A stretch of DNA of 64,000 bases from Phyto melanocephala (GCA_941918925.1 OW799237.1:54548997-54612996), one strand, 5' to 3'. Positions 44,181 through 54,998 are shown, numbered from the stretch's first letter. Made by a program: numbers and translations. The notes: a model not told the origin generated them from the letters alone.

Positions 44181-47100
44181 ATGGGTAATACAAACACGAA
44201 TTATACTGAAGGTGTAAATAATATAACTACAACACAATTTATGGCCCGACAGTGTATCTCTAGAGATTTACCAGTTTTTACTGGCGATCCTAGGGAATGG
44301 CCAATCTTTATTAGTGCCTTTGAGCAAAGTTCTCGTGTCGGCGCCTTTAATAATGAGGAAAATCTTTTACGTCTACAAAAATGTTTGCATGGTAAGGCAC
44401 GTGAAGTTGTCCGGAATTGCCTCATGCTACCAGACATGGTACCGGACATTATCAGGACGCTGCAAATGTACTTTGGCCGGCCCGAATGTGTTATAAAAAG
44501 CTTGATCGATGAAGTGCGAGACATAACAATTCCAAAAGGCAAACTAGAAGCCCTCATTGAATTTGCCTTTGCTGTTAAAAATATTTGTGCTACAATACGT
44601 GCTTCTAAAATGGATGAATATTTGGCTAATCCTACTCTCCTACAAGAATTAGTGAGTAAATTGTCACCCGACACAGTGCTTCAATGGGCTATGCATTGCA
44701 AGGACATAGTACGACCTAATTTAAAAGATTTTTCTGACTGGTTATATACCTTAGCAGAAGCAACATGTAGAGTCACTGTTCCTGCTTTTACTATAAACAA
44801 CGAAAAGAAACCGCAAAAGAGGGAAGGACGTCTCAATACACACACAAATGAAAACTCTAAGCACAAGTGCATAATATGTAACGAAATTCACAAATTGGCC
44901 CAGTGCTTAAAGTTTAATGATTTGTCTATAGCTGAGAGGTGGGAAATCGTAAAGTCAAATAATCTGTGTCGCATTTGTTTGGGTAAACACCGACGAAAGT
45001 GTTGGTTTCAAAAATCGTGTGGTATAAACGGATGCACTGTCCAACATAATTCGCTATTACATAACGAAGAGCAGCCATCTGGTTCGGTAAGCTCTCTTAA
45101 CAGTCATGCAAGTGAAGGTAATGCATATTTTCGAGTAGTACCAGTAACGCTCTACAGTGACACAAAGTCAGTCACCATACACGCTCTTATGGATGATGGC
45201 TCATCGTTAACGCTTTTGGACCAAAAGATTGCAGACTCCTTGGAGGTCGTTGGTATTAATGACCCACTTTGTATCCGTTGGACTGCCAATGTCTCCCGGT
45301 ATGAAGAAAGCTCTAAACGAATAAATTTAAAAATTTCTTCAACGAAATGTGGTTCGAAAATTTTCCCAATCTACGAGGTCTACACCGTGGAGAACTTAGA
45401 TTTGTCAGCTGAAACAATGATAACTGAAGAAATTAAAAAACAATTTCCATATCTCAAAAACATTCCGCTTGAGAGTTATAAAAACGTGATCCCATCGATG
45501 ATTATAGGTACCAACAATCCAAACTTAATTTCGTCGCTCAAAACCGTTGAAGGCAACTGGCAGCAGCCTGTGGCCTCAAAAACTCGATTGGGGTGGACTC
45601 TCTTTGGCGGAGCACTCAAGCTATGCGGAAGATTAAATTTTCACAAATGCGGTTGTGATACAGTCAATGGGCTTATAAAGCAATACTTTTCAGATGAAAG
45701 TTTGGGCATAGAACCTCCACTTACTACGCCAATGTCAAACCAAGATCAAACAGCTATACAAATTTTGGAGAAAACCTGTACATTAATTAATGGCCGCTAT
45801 GAAGTAGGTCTTTTGTGGAAAATTGATCCGCTCGATATGCCTTGTAGTTTGCGAACAGCAAAAAATCGCATGCTATGCCTTCAAAGAAAAGCAAGTCGTG
45901 ATCAAAAGCTGGCAGAGCTGCTGCAACAACAAATTTTTAATTTAGAGGAGAAGGGGTATGCTAAACGCTTGCCTATTAGTGTTTTGAATGAAAAAGGAAA
46001 CAAAATATGGTATTTGCCAACATTTATTGTTAAAAATCCCCAAAAGCCAAATAAGGTACGTTTGGTATGGGACGCTGCAGCTAAGTCTGACAATTTTTCT
46101 TTAAATGATTTCTTGTTAAAGGGCCCTGATCTACTTAGACCTTTAATGCATGTTTTATTCAAATTTCGTATGGGAGCTATTGCAGTGTGTGGAGATATAG
46201 CAGAAATGTTCCACAGAATAAAGGTACGCAAAGAGGATGTCAGTGCTCAACGTTTCTTATGGTGGGACAGTAACAATACTGTTGTTGTTTATCAACTAAA
46301 CGTACTTACCTTTGGTGCCTCGTGCTCCCCCTTTATAGCTCATTATGTAAGAGACAAAAACGCACGAACCTTTGGTAAAAATGAAAGGGTAATTGAAGCC
46401 ATTACCCAGCAGCACTATGTGGATGATTTCATAGATTCCACTGATACCGTCGAGGAAGCAATTGAATTAACATTGCAAGTACGAGAGGTGCATGCTAAGG
46501 GAGGGTTCCACATGCGAAATTGGTCGTCAAACTCTACTGAAGTTTTAAAGGCACTTGGAGAAACAAAGACCACAACAAATAAAATGTTTGAACACAATGA
46601 AAATTCAACTCATTTCGAGAAAATTTTGGGTCTATATTGGGACCCAAAAGATGATATTTTTAAAATGAATTTGAAATTCGTGCGTCTTCGTAGACCCATT
46701 CTTAACGAAAATATAATACCAACAAAGCGAGAAGTTCTCCAAGTACTAATGTCCGTTTTCGACCCATTAGGATTTGTAGTCTGTTTCATGTCTTATTTAA
46801 AGAGTCTACTGCAGGATATATGGCGATGTGGTATCGACTGGGATCAACCGCTTAATGATGATCTGTACTGTAAATGGAAAAACTGGTTATCATTTTTGCC
46901 AGTGATTACCGCAGTTTCTATACCTAGATGTTACTCGATAACCATACAGCAAAACTACATTGCTGAACTCCATACCTTTGTCGACGCAAGCGAAAGTGCT
47001 TACGCAGCTGTTTCGTATTTTCGTATAAAATTTAATGGTAACGTCGATATAAGACTTGTAGCAGCCAAAGCAAAGGTAGCCCCACTTCGACCATTATCAG

Positions 47101-49007
47101 TGCCTCGACTTGAATTGCAAGCAGCTGTTATTGGTGCTAGACTTATGAACACAGTATGTAGCCACAATATTAAGTTACAGCGAAAAGTTATGTGGACCGA
47201 TTCAAAAACCGTTTTAAATTGGTTGATTGGGGACCCAAGAAAATTTAAACAATTTGTCATGTTTCGTATCGCTGAAGTTTTAAAATTAACGAATGCGTCT
47301 GATTGGAGATGGGTACCTAGTGCTTTGAATGTGGCAGATTTTGCAACCAAATACAGATCACCTAATGAGCGTTTCAATGATTGGTTCGATGGTCCAACGT
47401 GGCTCAAATATCCTGAAGAAAAATGGCAGAAAAATGAGGACTTAATTGATTATAGTACTAACGAGCTAAACTCCTCCGAGATACGCCCTCGCTTTTTAAA
47501 TATACATAATCGTACGTCGATTCCGATTGCAATTAATTTTGAGTACTTTTCCAGTTGGTATAGACTTTATCGTGGTATTAGTATTTGGATGGTATATATT
47601 GAACGTCAAAGGCAAAAACTTAAAAGACAAGAACAATTGCCACATCTTAGTTTGTTATATCTCATAAAAGCAAAAAATTTTGTTTACAAAGTTGTTCAAA
47701 TGACAGTCTTTGCCGATGAATATATGGCCTTACAATGTGGCAAACTCATTCCCAAGGGCAGTGCCTTTGATAAACTTAATGTTTATATTGACAACGACGG
47801 TGTGGTGAAAGTAAAAAATCGTGCACAGTATGCGGCTTCATCTTGTGGCATTCAAAGAGACTTGATAATACTCCCAGGAAAACATCATGTAACGAAACTT
47901 ATTGTACAAAATTATCATCATGCGTACCATCACCTAAACCATGAGACCGTTATCAACGAAATCCGACAAATTTATTTTATTATCAAATTAAGAGTGGTTT
48001 TCAAGATCGTTCGGAGAAGCTGTCAGAAATGTATCAATGCAGCAGCTAAGCCAGTTTCACCTCAGATGGCACCTTTGCCTCCATCCCGTCTTGGAGCATT
48101 TCAACGGCCGTTTACGTTCGTGGGAGTTGACTATTTCGGTCCAATAGCTGTCACTCTTGGCAGAAAGTCACTTAAGCGTTGGGGTGTTGTGTTCACATGC
48201 CTAACTATTAGGGCGGTACATATTGAGATTGCTCATACATTGTCAACAGACTCCTTTCTTATGGCCCTAACAAATTTCATCGCAAGACGAGGAACTCCAG
48301 CAGAGGTATACAGCGACAATGGAACGAATTTTCGGGGTGCAGATCGCTTTCTAAGAGAAGAACTAACAAATATAAACTTCGAAGACGTTTATACAAAAAT
48401 GGCCTACAGGGGGATATCGTGGAAGTTTAATCCGCCTGCTGCTCCTTATAAAGGGGGAGCATGGGAAAGGTTAGTTAGATCCATTAAAACAATTTTATAC
48501 AAAATTACACCCTCGCAGAAATTTACTGACGAAAGCCTAAGAAGTTCTTTAATGGAAGTTGAGCTAATTATCAACTCGCGACCTCTGACATACGTCTCCC
48601 TGGAAACCGAAGACCAAGAGGCTATTACCCCAAACCACTTCCTATTAGGCAGCTCCAGCGGTTTGAAGCCAATTAGCATTCCCGAAAATATCGACCATAG
48701 AATGTGCCTTCGACAAAGCGTAATTTTTGCAAATTTATTTTGGCGTCGTTTTGTTAAGGAAATGGTGCCAACGTTGACTCGACGCAGCAAATGGAGTCAT
48801 CCAATTAAACCAATTGAAGAGGGAGATATTGTTGTAATAGTTGATGAAAACGCTGAGAGAAATACTTGGCTGAAGGGAAGAGTGACCGAGGTTATCAAAG
48901 CTAAAGATGGTCAGGTCCGAAGGGCGAAGGTAAAAACCAGGAATGGTATAATGGAGCGACCCGCCGTAAAATTAGCAGTACTTGATGTCGGTAATAGGTC
49001 GGATTAA
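44181..49007 (+). CDS. BEL/Pao gag-pol polyprotein
   Basis: A 1608-codon open frame without breaks. Approximate order: gag capsid-like region at 30-190 (RDLPVFTGDPREWPIF); Cys-rich finger ~228-295 (CIICN ... CRICLGKHRRKCW); aspartic protease ~330-480 with DDGSS; reverse transcriptase ~550-800 with QHYVDDFIDS; RNase H ~925-1090 (FVDASESAYAAV); integrase zinc finger ~1245-1290 (H...H...CQKC); DDE core with Asp in FVGVDYFGP (~1315), Asp in VYSDNGTNFRG (~1376) and Glu in GGAWERL (~1424); C-terminal domain ~1510-1600. All catalytic motifs appear intact. The ATG used here is only the first Met after an in-frame TAA, so the natural protein probably began at 42840. Confidence 0.93.
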   Translation: MGNTNTNYTEGVNNITTTQFMARQCISRDLPVFTGDPREWPIFISAFEQSSRVGAFNNEENLLRLQKCLHGKAREVVRNCLMLPDMVPDIIRTLQMYFGRPECVIKSLIDEVRDITIPKGKLEALIEFAFAVKNICATIRASKMDEYLANPTLLQELVSKLSPDTVLQWAMHCKDIVRPNLKDFSDWLYTLAEATCRVTVPAFTINNEKKPQKREGRLNTHTNENSKHKCIICNEIHKLAQCLKFNDLSIAERWEIVKSNNLCRICLGKHRRKCWFQKSCGINGCTVQHNSLLHNEEQPSGSVSSLNSHASEGNAYFRVVPVTLYSDTKSVTIHALMDDGSSLTLLDQKIADSLEVVGINDPLCIRWTANVSRYEESSKRINLKISSTKCGSKIFPIYEVYTVENLDLSAETMITEEIKKQFPYLKNIPLESYKNVIPSMIIGTNNPNLISSLKTVEGNWQQPVASKTRLGWTLFGGALKLCGRLNFHKCGCDTVNGLIKQYFSDESLGIEPPLTTPMSNQDQTAIQILEKTCTLINGRYEVGLLWKIDPLDMPCSLRTAKNRMLCLQRKASRDQKLAELLQQQIFNLEEKGYAKRLPISVLNEKGNKIWYLPTFIVKNPQKPNKVRLVWDAAAKSDNFSLNDFLLKGPDLLRPLMHVLFKFRMGAIAVCGDIAEMFHRIKVRKEDVSAQRFLWWDSNNTVVVYQLNVLTFGASCSPFIAHYVRDKNARTFGKNERVIEAITQQHYVDDFIDSTDTVEEAIELTLQVREVHAKGGFHMRNWSSNSTEVLKALGETKTTTNKMFEHNENSTHFEKILGLYWDPKDDIFKMNLKFVRLRRPILNENIIPTKREVLQVLMSVFDPLGFVVCFMSYLKSLLQDIWRCGIDWDQPLNDDLYCKWKNWLSFLPVITAVSIPRCYSITIQQNYIAELHTFVDASESAYAAVSYFRIKFNGNVDIRLVAAKAKVAPLRPLSVPRLELQAAVIGARLMNTVCSHNIKLQRKVMWTDSKTVLNWLIGDPRKFKQFVMFRIAEVLKLTNASDWRWVPSALNVADFATKYRSPNERFNDWFDGPTWLKYPEEKWQKNEDLIDYSTNELNSSEIRPRFLNIHNRTSIPIAINFEYFSSWYRLYRGISIWMVYIERQRQKLKRQEQLPHLSLLYLIKAKNFVYKVVQMTVFADEYMALQCGKLIPKGSAFDKLNVYIDNDGVVKVKNRAQYAASSCGIQRDLIILPGKHHVTKLIVQNYHHAYHHLNHETVINEIRQIYFIIKLRVVFKIVRRSCQKCINAAAKPVSPQMAPLPPSRLGAFQRPFTFVGVDYFGPIAVTLGRKSLKRWGVVFTCLTIRAVHIEIAHTLSTDSFLMALTNFIARRGTPAEVYSDNGTNFRGADRFLREELTNINFEDVYTKMAYRGISWKFNPPAAPYKGGAWERLVRSIKTILYKITPSQKFTDESLRSSLMEVELIINSRPLTYVSLETEDQEAITPNHFLLGSSSGLKPISIPENIDHRMCLRQSVIFANLFWRRFVKEMVPTLTRRSKWSHPIKPIEEGDIVVIVDENAERNTWLKGRVTEVIKAKDGQVRRAKVKTRNGIMERPAVKLAVLDVGNRSD

Positions 49008-49027
49008 GACTACAAATTTCGTCTTAC

Positions 49028-49039
49028 TGGGGGGAGAAT
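49028..49039 (+). other. BEL polypurine tract
   Basis: TGGGGGGAGAAT directly before the 3' LTR. Confidence 0.8.
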
Positions 49040-49367
49040 TGTTACCGAAAATCATTTAAATTTACTAAAAATTATACTTCGTAACAATTTTTACATCTTT
49101 TGTGTTGAAACCCTTAAATTACAACCATGTACATAAATAATTTCACTTGTCATCTTTGTACTAAACTCATTAATACTGCATGTTAAATTTATACACGAAC
49201 TTTATATTTAAAGTCACGGTATTGCACAACACATATATTTCGACCCAGGTAAAAATACTAAGGTAAACATATAATTGTAGAAATTGAATAAAAATTAATT
49301 AATAAATTTTCGCTTTAGAATTTTAAAGCAACAATAAGCTCTTAAAACTTGGTATTTTATTTCAACA
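49040..49367 (+). repeat. BEL 3' LTR
   Basis: 328 bp, same as the 5' LTR apart from a one-base difference near position 14 of the LTR. Confidence 0.93.
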
Positions 49368-49561
49368 ATCAGGTATAGTAAAATTATTTTCCGCCACAGT
49401 ATTATTAGTGTAATTTGGTATTTTAAAAGTAATACACAAATTATGTAAGGCAACACATACATTAACAAAATTTGCTATTTTTTCTGGACTGTATCGACTT
49501 CTCTTTTCGTTGCTTAATATTTTCCATCTTGCTTTGAGTATTCCAATAGATCTCTCTACTA

Positions 49562-50878
49562 CAGGGTTGCCCATATTCGACGGACCCATGTTTTTTTTAA
49601 AAAAATCAAAGAAAAAAATAAAAATTTGGCGGTTGGCAATCTTAATCATTTAATTTTTTCCAAGTAGATTTGTTTACATCAATTTTTGAATATGATATCT
49701 CTCAAATGGCCGCCTCTGGCGTTGATGGCGTATTGTGCCCTTTTTGCAGCATTTTCCATCGTTTTCGCCAACATTTCGGCCGGAATAGCGGCTATTTGTT
49801 CACGAATGTTGTCCTTGAGCTCTTCTAAGGTCCTTGGCTTGTTAACGTAAACCTTTGACTTCAAATATCCCCACAAGAAGAAGTCAGGCGGCGTCAAATC
49901 GGGCGAACGCGGTGGCCAGTCCAAATCACCACTTTTCGACATCAAACGGCCCGGAAACAAATTCTTCAGAAAATCGATTGTTATGCGACTTGTGTGCGGT
50001 GGAGCGCCGTCTTGTTGAAACCAGAACTGCCTCATACACTTTCGACGAATAATTGGCATCACAAAATTGGTCATCATGTCGCGATAACGCTCCTGGTTGA
50101 TGGTAACAGCATGGCCATTTTCATTTTGGAAGAAAAACGGCCCAATGACCGTTTTCGCACTAACGCCGCACCAAACTGTGACTTTTTCGTCATGAAGAGG
50201 CACTTCTTGAATCTCCTGAGGATTTTCAGTGGCGTAAATACGGCAATTTTGCTTATTTACGGTCCCATTCAATGTGAAATGGGCTTCATCGGACATGATA
50301 ATTTTGTTCCAAAATTGCTCGTCATCTTCGGCCATTTCGATGACTCTTTGGGCCCATTCCAATCGACGAGGCTTGTCCACAGGCAACAATCTTTGCGTCA
50401 ATTGAATTTTGTACGGGAACAAATGCAAATCAACGCGAATAATCCGTTGTAAAGTGGACCGAGCCATGCCCAACTGCTGAGAACGGCGTTTTTGGGATGT
50501 TCTTGGGGACCTCTCAACACTGGCTCGTACGGCAGCGATATTCTCGGCCGATCGCCTTGGTCGACTTTTATTTGGCCTCTTCGGATTAGAAAGAGCCTCA
50601 CCAGTCGAAAATTTTTCGTATAAACGCTTAATGGTGTTCTTAGAAGGCGCACTTCTCACATTTTTTAATATTTTAAAAGCACGTTGAGTTTTCACAATTG
50701 ACTTGTTCTGTTGAATGTAAATTTCAACTATTTCAGAGCGCTCGCGTCTCGTGTATTGTTGCATGGTAAAAATCTGCTTGGACTGACGCTTCAAACGCGG
50801 TATGTCATTAAGCGATCTGACATCTCTGTCAAAAGTTATGGCGTTGCCAGATGGGTCCGTCGAATATGGGCAACCCTG
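49562..50878. mobile_element. Intact DD41D mariner element
   Basis: 1317 bp with 28-bp perfect TIRs beginning CAGGGTTGCCCATATTCGAC and a TA duplication (49560-49561, 50879-50880). It contains one unbroken transposase frame. Both ends and the coding region look functional. Confidence 0.95.
49679..50764 (-). CDS. Mariner transposase, DD41D type
   Basis: 361 residues starting MQQYTRRERSEIVEIY. The native start is the ATG at 50764; upstream codons in the same frame belong to the Harbinger host and the TIR. HTH domains occupy ~1-110, the catalytic domain ~150-361. Asp159 (IIMSDEAHF), Asp252 (WFQQDGAPPHT) and Asp294 (PDLTPPDFFLWG) form the triad, with 41 residues between the last two, the spacing of rosa-type ITm elements. 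The C-terminus is RGGHLRDIIFKN. It cuts and pastes its own element at TA. No stop or frameshift. Confidence 0.93.
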   Translation of the reverse strand: MQQYTRRERSEIVEIYIQQNKSIVKTQRAFKILKNVRSAPSKNTIKRLYEKFSTGEALSNPKRPNKSRPRRSAENIAAVRASVERSPRTSQKRRSQQLGMARSTLQRIIRVDLHLFPYKIQLTQRLLPVDKPRRLEWAQRVIEMAEDDEQFWNKIIMSDEAHFTLNGTVNKQNCRIYATENPQEIQEVPLHDEKVTVWCGVSAKTVIGPFFFQNENGHAVTINQERYRDMMTNFVMPIIRRKCMRQFWFQQDGAPPHTSRITIDFLKNLFPGRLMSKSGDLDWPPRSPDLTPPDFFLWGYLKSKVYVNKPRTLEELKDNIREQIAAIPAEMLAKTMENAAKRAQYAINARGGHLRDIIFKN

Positions 50879-52390
50879 TACACATCGAGCTTTAGAATGT
50901 ACTTCATTAAAGTAAGCCTCCATAGATCCATCCTCAGGACTCCTGTATGGCGTTATCAGCCATGGTTCGAGGGGATATCCGGAATCTCCTTTTGATCGAT
51001 TATAAATTTGTAAATAAATATGTTTGTATGTATTATACCTAAAAGCCACATATTTGATAAACTTCTGGTATTGTAGAGTTCTTCTAACGAACTTTTCTCC
51101 TCTGAATTTCTCCACACAAATGAGTCATGTGCTGCGCCACCATATTTTGAGTTTATAGCCAAAATTTTATACTCTGATCACAAACCTAAAATATATATAT
51201 TTTTTTAATTATTTTAGCATGATTTATTTGCCAAGAAATTAATAGTTTATACCACCATAGCATTAAGACTGTGATATCCTTTTCTACATTTGTACATTTT
51301 TACTCGGTCTTTGCAATCCTATATTCGTACCGTTTACACAACCGATAACTGCACGAAAAAAGTAAGTAGTGAGAATTAAAAAAAAACATAGGCAATTAAA
51401 CAAACCTCCCGGAATTTCATATTTTTTGAAAAAGTGATCCATACAAGATAAGGAATTCTGGGGCGAAAAATTAATAAATTTTATGCAAAGTTTAGTTTCC
51501 ATTTCGTCTATGACATGACTAACAATTTTTGACACTGTACTTTGTCCTAATCCAACCAAATAGTCATTCCCTACGTTGTGCTGGAAACTTCCACTTGCTT
51601 AAAGTGAAAGTGTGGGTGTTAATTGAAGTTTTGGTGGCACTGCTGTAGACATGTGCCCAATAAAGTTTAGCTGACATAGAACGTAATGAAACGCCTACTT
51701 TGTTAGCCTAAATCTAGTTTTAAATCTAATAATAAAAAAATACTTAAAAAAAAATATAAAATTTAAAAATTTATTTATCTTACGCGGCTGCTGGCAATGA
51801 ATAAGGACCACTTTTATCTCTAATTTCTTTTCTAATACGTATAACACTAACGTCTTCTTCTTCGGAGTCTGATGAGGACAAATAAAAGAAAATTGACGGA
51901 TTCATTATATATGTTTATACTGTAATTTTATTTTACTGAAATATTTATCACAAAATTCGTTAAATTTTCATTGTTTTATTATTTGTTGACATTAAACACA
52001 TGTTTCAATCTATTACATTTTCTAAAAAATTTCGATTCGATATCTATCGTATATGATGATTAGCCTACTCGACACGTATCGGAATATTATTCGATTCGAT
52101 AGCACAGTCGATTTCATATGCGGTGATTAGGCCCCAATATTTCTTTTTGTGAGTTTTATAAAAAAAACGAAAGTTAACATTAATGTTTATTACAGAACAT
52201 TGACGGTCTTGTTGTGGTACGGTTATTGTTAAATATTTAAAAAATAAGGCTGCAACTTTAGACGAGTTAACTTCTGGCGAAGAAATTTTTATTTAATTTG
52301 ATACTATAATTTTGTTTTTTCTGAATTTTATCTTGAGACAATTATTTTGCAATCGCATTAATTGTTTCTGGGTGCAGGATTGGGTTTTTT

Positions 52391-53116
52391 ATACCCTTCA
52401 CACAGTGTAAAAGGGTATATATAGGTTTGTCATTCCGTGTGAAATTTCTACAATTTTGATTTCCGACCCCATAAAGTATATATTTTCTGAAAGCTTATGA
52501 ATAGGGGAGTCGATTAAGCCCAGTCTGTCCATCTGTCCGTGTGTATGTTGAAATCAACTTTTTAAAGCCCCCCGACATCGCTTGGACTCATGTGAGGTAT
52601 TAAAATATCAGAAATATTTGGGAGTAGATCGGTATTGAAAATCAGAAACATCGGTACATAAACAACTGAGATATGAGCAAAAACCCACGACCACCTCGAT
52701 TTTTTTTTCACAAAAACAACATTACAACAACAAAATACATACATACAAACGTGTATACTGGTTAGAGAAAACGTGGCATCGAATCCCAGCTGAGGCAAAA
52801 AAAATTTTTTTTTAATTTTTTTTTTATATTTTTTTTTTTATTTTGTATTTAATATATTATTTATATTTTTATTATTATTTTTTTTTTAAATTTTTTTTTT
52901 AATTTTTTTTTTTAACTTTTTTTTTTTAATATTTTTTTTTAACATACATACGTAAATTTATAATTTTACAATGGGATGTTTTTATATATGTATGTTTTTT
53001 ATATGTATGTACGTATATCATATGGAATGGTGATACAAACTACTGTTATTGCATGATTACATGTTGTGAAGGGTATATAAGATTCGGCACGGCCGAATAT
53101 AGCGCTTTTACTTGTT
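52391..53116 (+). repeat. Family A repeat
   Basis: Complete: ATACCCTTCACACAG to GCGCTTTTACTTGTT, with a long T/A homopolymer region at 52798-52945. Confidence 0.85.
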
Positions 53117-53379
53117 TTTATCTATCGACGACTCATCCTCTCTGCAGCTGGTAGATGTTGGAATAGGAAAGAATATAAAACGCGCAAGACTCGATAATTC
53201 GAATCTTCTTGCGAACCAGTAGGAACTTAAATTTTATCGGGCTCAGTTGGGAAAATCTTATGTCCACCCATTTTCTTATATAACGTAGACGTTAAACATC
53301 TTTGTGAACAACTCGAGGCAAAGTCACCCAAAATATTGTTTAAAGTTAAAAGTCAATAAAAACAAATCAAAACTTTATC

Positions 53380-54030
53380 TTTCTGATGCAAACGTACATG
53401 CTGATGATGGTAGCTCTTCTTAGAGAAAAGAAGATTAACTGTTATTCGTTCACACCCAGGGAATTTAAACGAATTTCACTAATTCTTCGTGGTCTTCACT
53501 ACAAATCAAGGCAGCTTTGGATATTGTGGCCCCTGGCACCGTCTCAAAAGTGGCGAAATTTAGTACATTTTCTAAAACGAATAATCTTGACATAGATTTG
53601 TTCCTTGTCACCCTTGTGGCCGGAAAAAAATTAGGAGATGTTGCGAATATAAAGTTTTGGTAAGTTAAATAATCGTGTGAGAAAAGCCGAATATACAGAA
53701 ATGGAAATATAGTGCCATAGGTGCCAGAATTGATGACACATTCCTAAGAATTGTAATTTTATCTTCAAATGTGTAAAATGTAACAAATCACATGATCCTG
53801 TTGCATGTTCTCGAACTAAGAATACGGATTCTAATTCCTATTGCGTCAATTGTAACACTACAGGTCATACGGCAAATTGGAGGGGATGCATAGCATATAA
53901 AAATTATCTGACGAGAAAAAAAAACGTATCAATAAAGCGCGAAATATAACAAATGAAGCGAAAGGCAACGTTATTAGATTAATCAACAGCTTCAAAATTT
54001 CTCCAAATAAGCCATTTGCAAGTTTATTTA
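53380..54030 (+). pseudogene. LINE ORF1 (gag-like with CCHC knuckles), broken
   Basis: Multiple stops. The region around 53730-53900 reads FKCVKCNKSHDPVACSRTKN and YCVNCNTTGHTANWRGCIAY, two CCHC-type knuckles as in jockey-clade ORF1. An upstream segment near 53440 (HPGNLNEFH) fits the RNA-recognition-like domain. Dead copy. Confidence 0.75.
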
Positions 54031-54879
54031 ATACATGACCCATTTTAAGCTCAGTCCCTTAAGAGCGGAAAACCCCCACCATAATTCAGGATTTTATAAA
54101 CCTGACAAATTATTCCATGAAACCTGAAGAAATGTCTCTCGAGGAAGAAATAAACATTTTCGTAATAAATTATAAAAATATATCAATGATAGTGGCTAAA
54201 CCTGAATTTTTACGCCTACTAAACACAGCTAAATGTGTATATGGGCCTTTGATATATTAATTTTCTAACCTTCAACGATCAGTCATTAATTGACACGAGT
54301 CGTAAAATCGGCCTATATAACACTTTACTTCACAACACAATTGACATAGCACTTATTAAAGAGTGCCACCTCCGGGGAAACAACAGGGTAAAATTTTTTG
54401 TACGATTATTTGTCAATTGGCGTCGCAATAGTTAAAAAGGATACAATTAGTTATACCCATATTAATATCGATGACACCAGCCTCTATGGAAATTTTATAC
54501 AAATTGAATTCAACATACTTACATAGATAATTATTATCTGCGGAAGAAATATCTAGTAGGTTCCATTTATATTCCATGTAGTCATCCATCCTCTTTATTA
54601 ACTGAAGGTTTAAATAAAATCCTACAAGTGGCTGACAGTTTTGACGTTTTTATTTTCGGTGGTGATCTGAAATTCAGAGTCTGACTTCGGTTATCCGAAA
54701 AAAAATAACTCGAATATTTACTTATCTTTTTCGGTTATAAGTATAACCATGCATTTATCACAGAAAATAGCTACTCGTACATGCATGAATTGCTACGGTT
54801 ACGAGTATATTTATTACTTATTTTCAAAAATACTCTCTATACATACGTATTATTCGGATATACATGTGCGAAAACAAAT

Positions 54880-54998
54880 TACTTATAAGTATTGGCAAAA
54901 TACTTATAAGTATTGGCAAAATACTTATAAGTATTGGCAAAATACTTATAAGTATTGGCAAAATACTTATAAGTATTGCGACATACTTATAAGTACTT
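54880..54998. repeat. 21-bp tandem array with 12-bp palindromes
   Basis: About six units of TACTTATAAGTATTGGCAAA plus A; each contains the perfect palindrome TACTTATAAGTA. It lies ~200 bp inside the left end of insertion H. Possibly a subterminal transposase-binding array. Confidence 0.85.

Larger units (their letters stand above)
42480..49367 (+). mobile_element. BEL/Pao LTR retrotransposon, nearly intact
   Basis: LTRs 42480-42806 and 49040-49367 differ by about one small change. The target duplication is ATCAG (42475-42479 and 49368-49372). One gag-pol frame from 42840 to 49007 is interrupted only by a 600-bp MITE and one in-frame TAA (44091). The LTR match indicates a recent insertion, in the 3' coding part of the Harbinger transposase. 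Confidence 0.95.
49373..51905 (-). pseudogene. PIF/Harbinger transposase, broken and interrupted
   Basis: N-terminal exon at 51905-51780 (SSSDSEEEDVSVIRIRKEIR) ending in a stop. Then about 51640-51284 (AVPPKLQLTPTLSL, frameshift, ASGSFQHNVGNDYLVGLGQS, GCVNGTNIGLQRPSK), 51162-50880 (HDSFVWRNS, GDSGYPLEPWLITPY, FNEVHSKARC) and, past the mariner, 49560-49373 (VVERSIGILKARWKIL, VALHNLC). The mariner TA site lies between KARC and VVER, so the frame is continuous across it. The first catalytic Asp of the GC[VI]DGTHI motif is Asn here; the second Asp (HDS) and the Glu (VER) remain. BEL insertion removed the C-terminal end. Confidence 0.85.
41505..52135. mobile_element. PIF/Harbinger transposon, host of several insertions
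   Basis: Two convergent genes, Myb-like (+, left) and transposase (-, right), are the standard PIF/Harbinger pair. The right end is probably GGTGATTAGGCCCC (ends 52135), preceded by ATCGAATCGAAT-type subterminal motifs. The matching left TIR is missing, lost at the junction with the palindrome. Insertions: MITE D (41700), BEL (42480-49367) and mariner (49562-50878). Without them the element would be about 2.2 kb. Confidence 0.8.

Noticed and set aside
44201..44674. 157-codon frame antisense to BEL pol
   Set aside because: Shadow of the sense frame; no domain.
49679..51115. A 478-residue fusion of Harbinger and mariner transposase sequence
   Set aside because: The frame happens to run from the Harbinger exon through the mariner TIR. 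The mariner has its own ATG at 50764, and the TIR and TA duplication show two separate elements, not a fusion gene.
52136..52390. Possible host exon after TTTATTACAG at 52196
   Set aside because: The frame closes after about 16 codons and shows no similarity I recognise.
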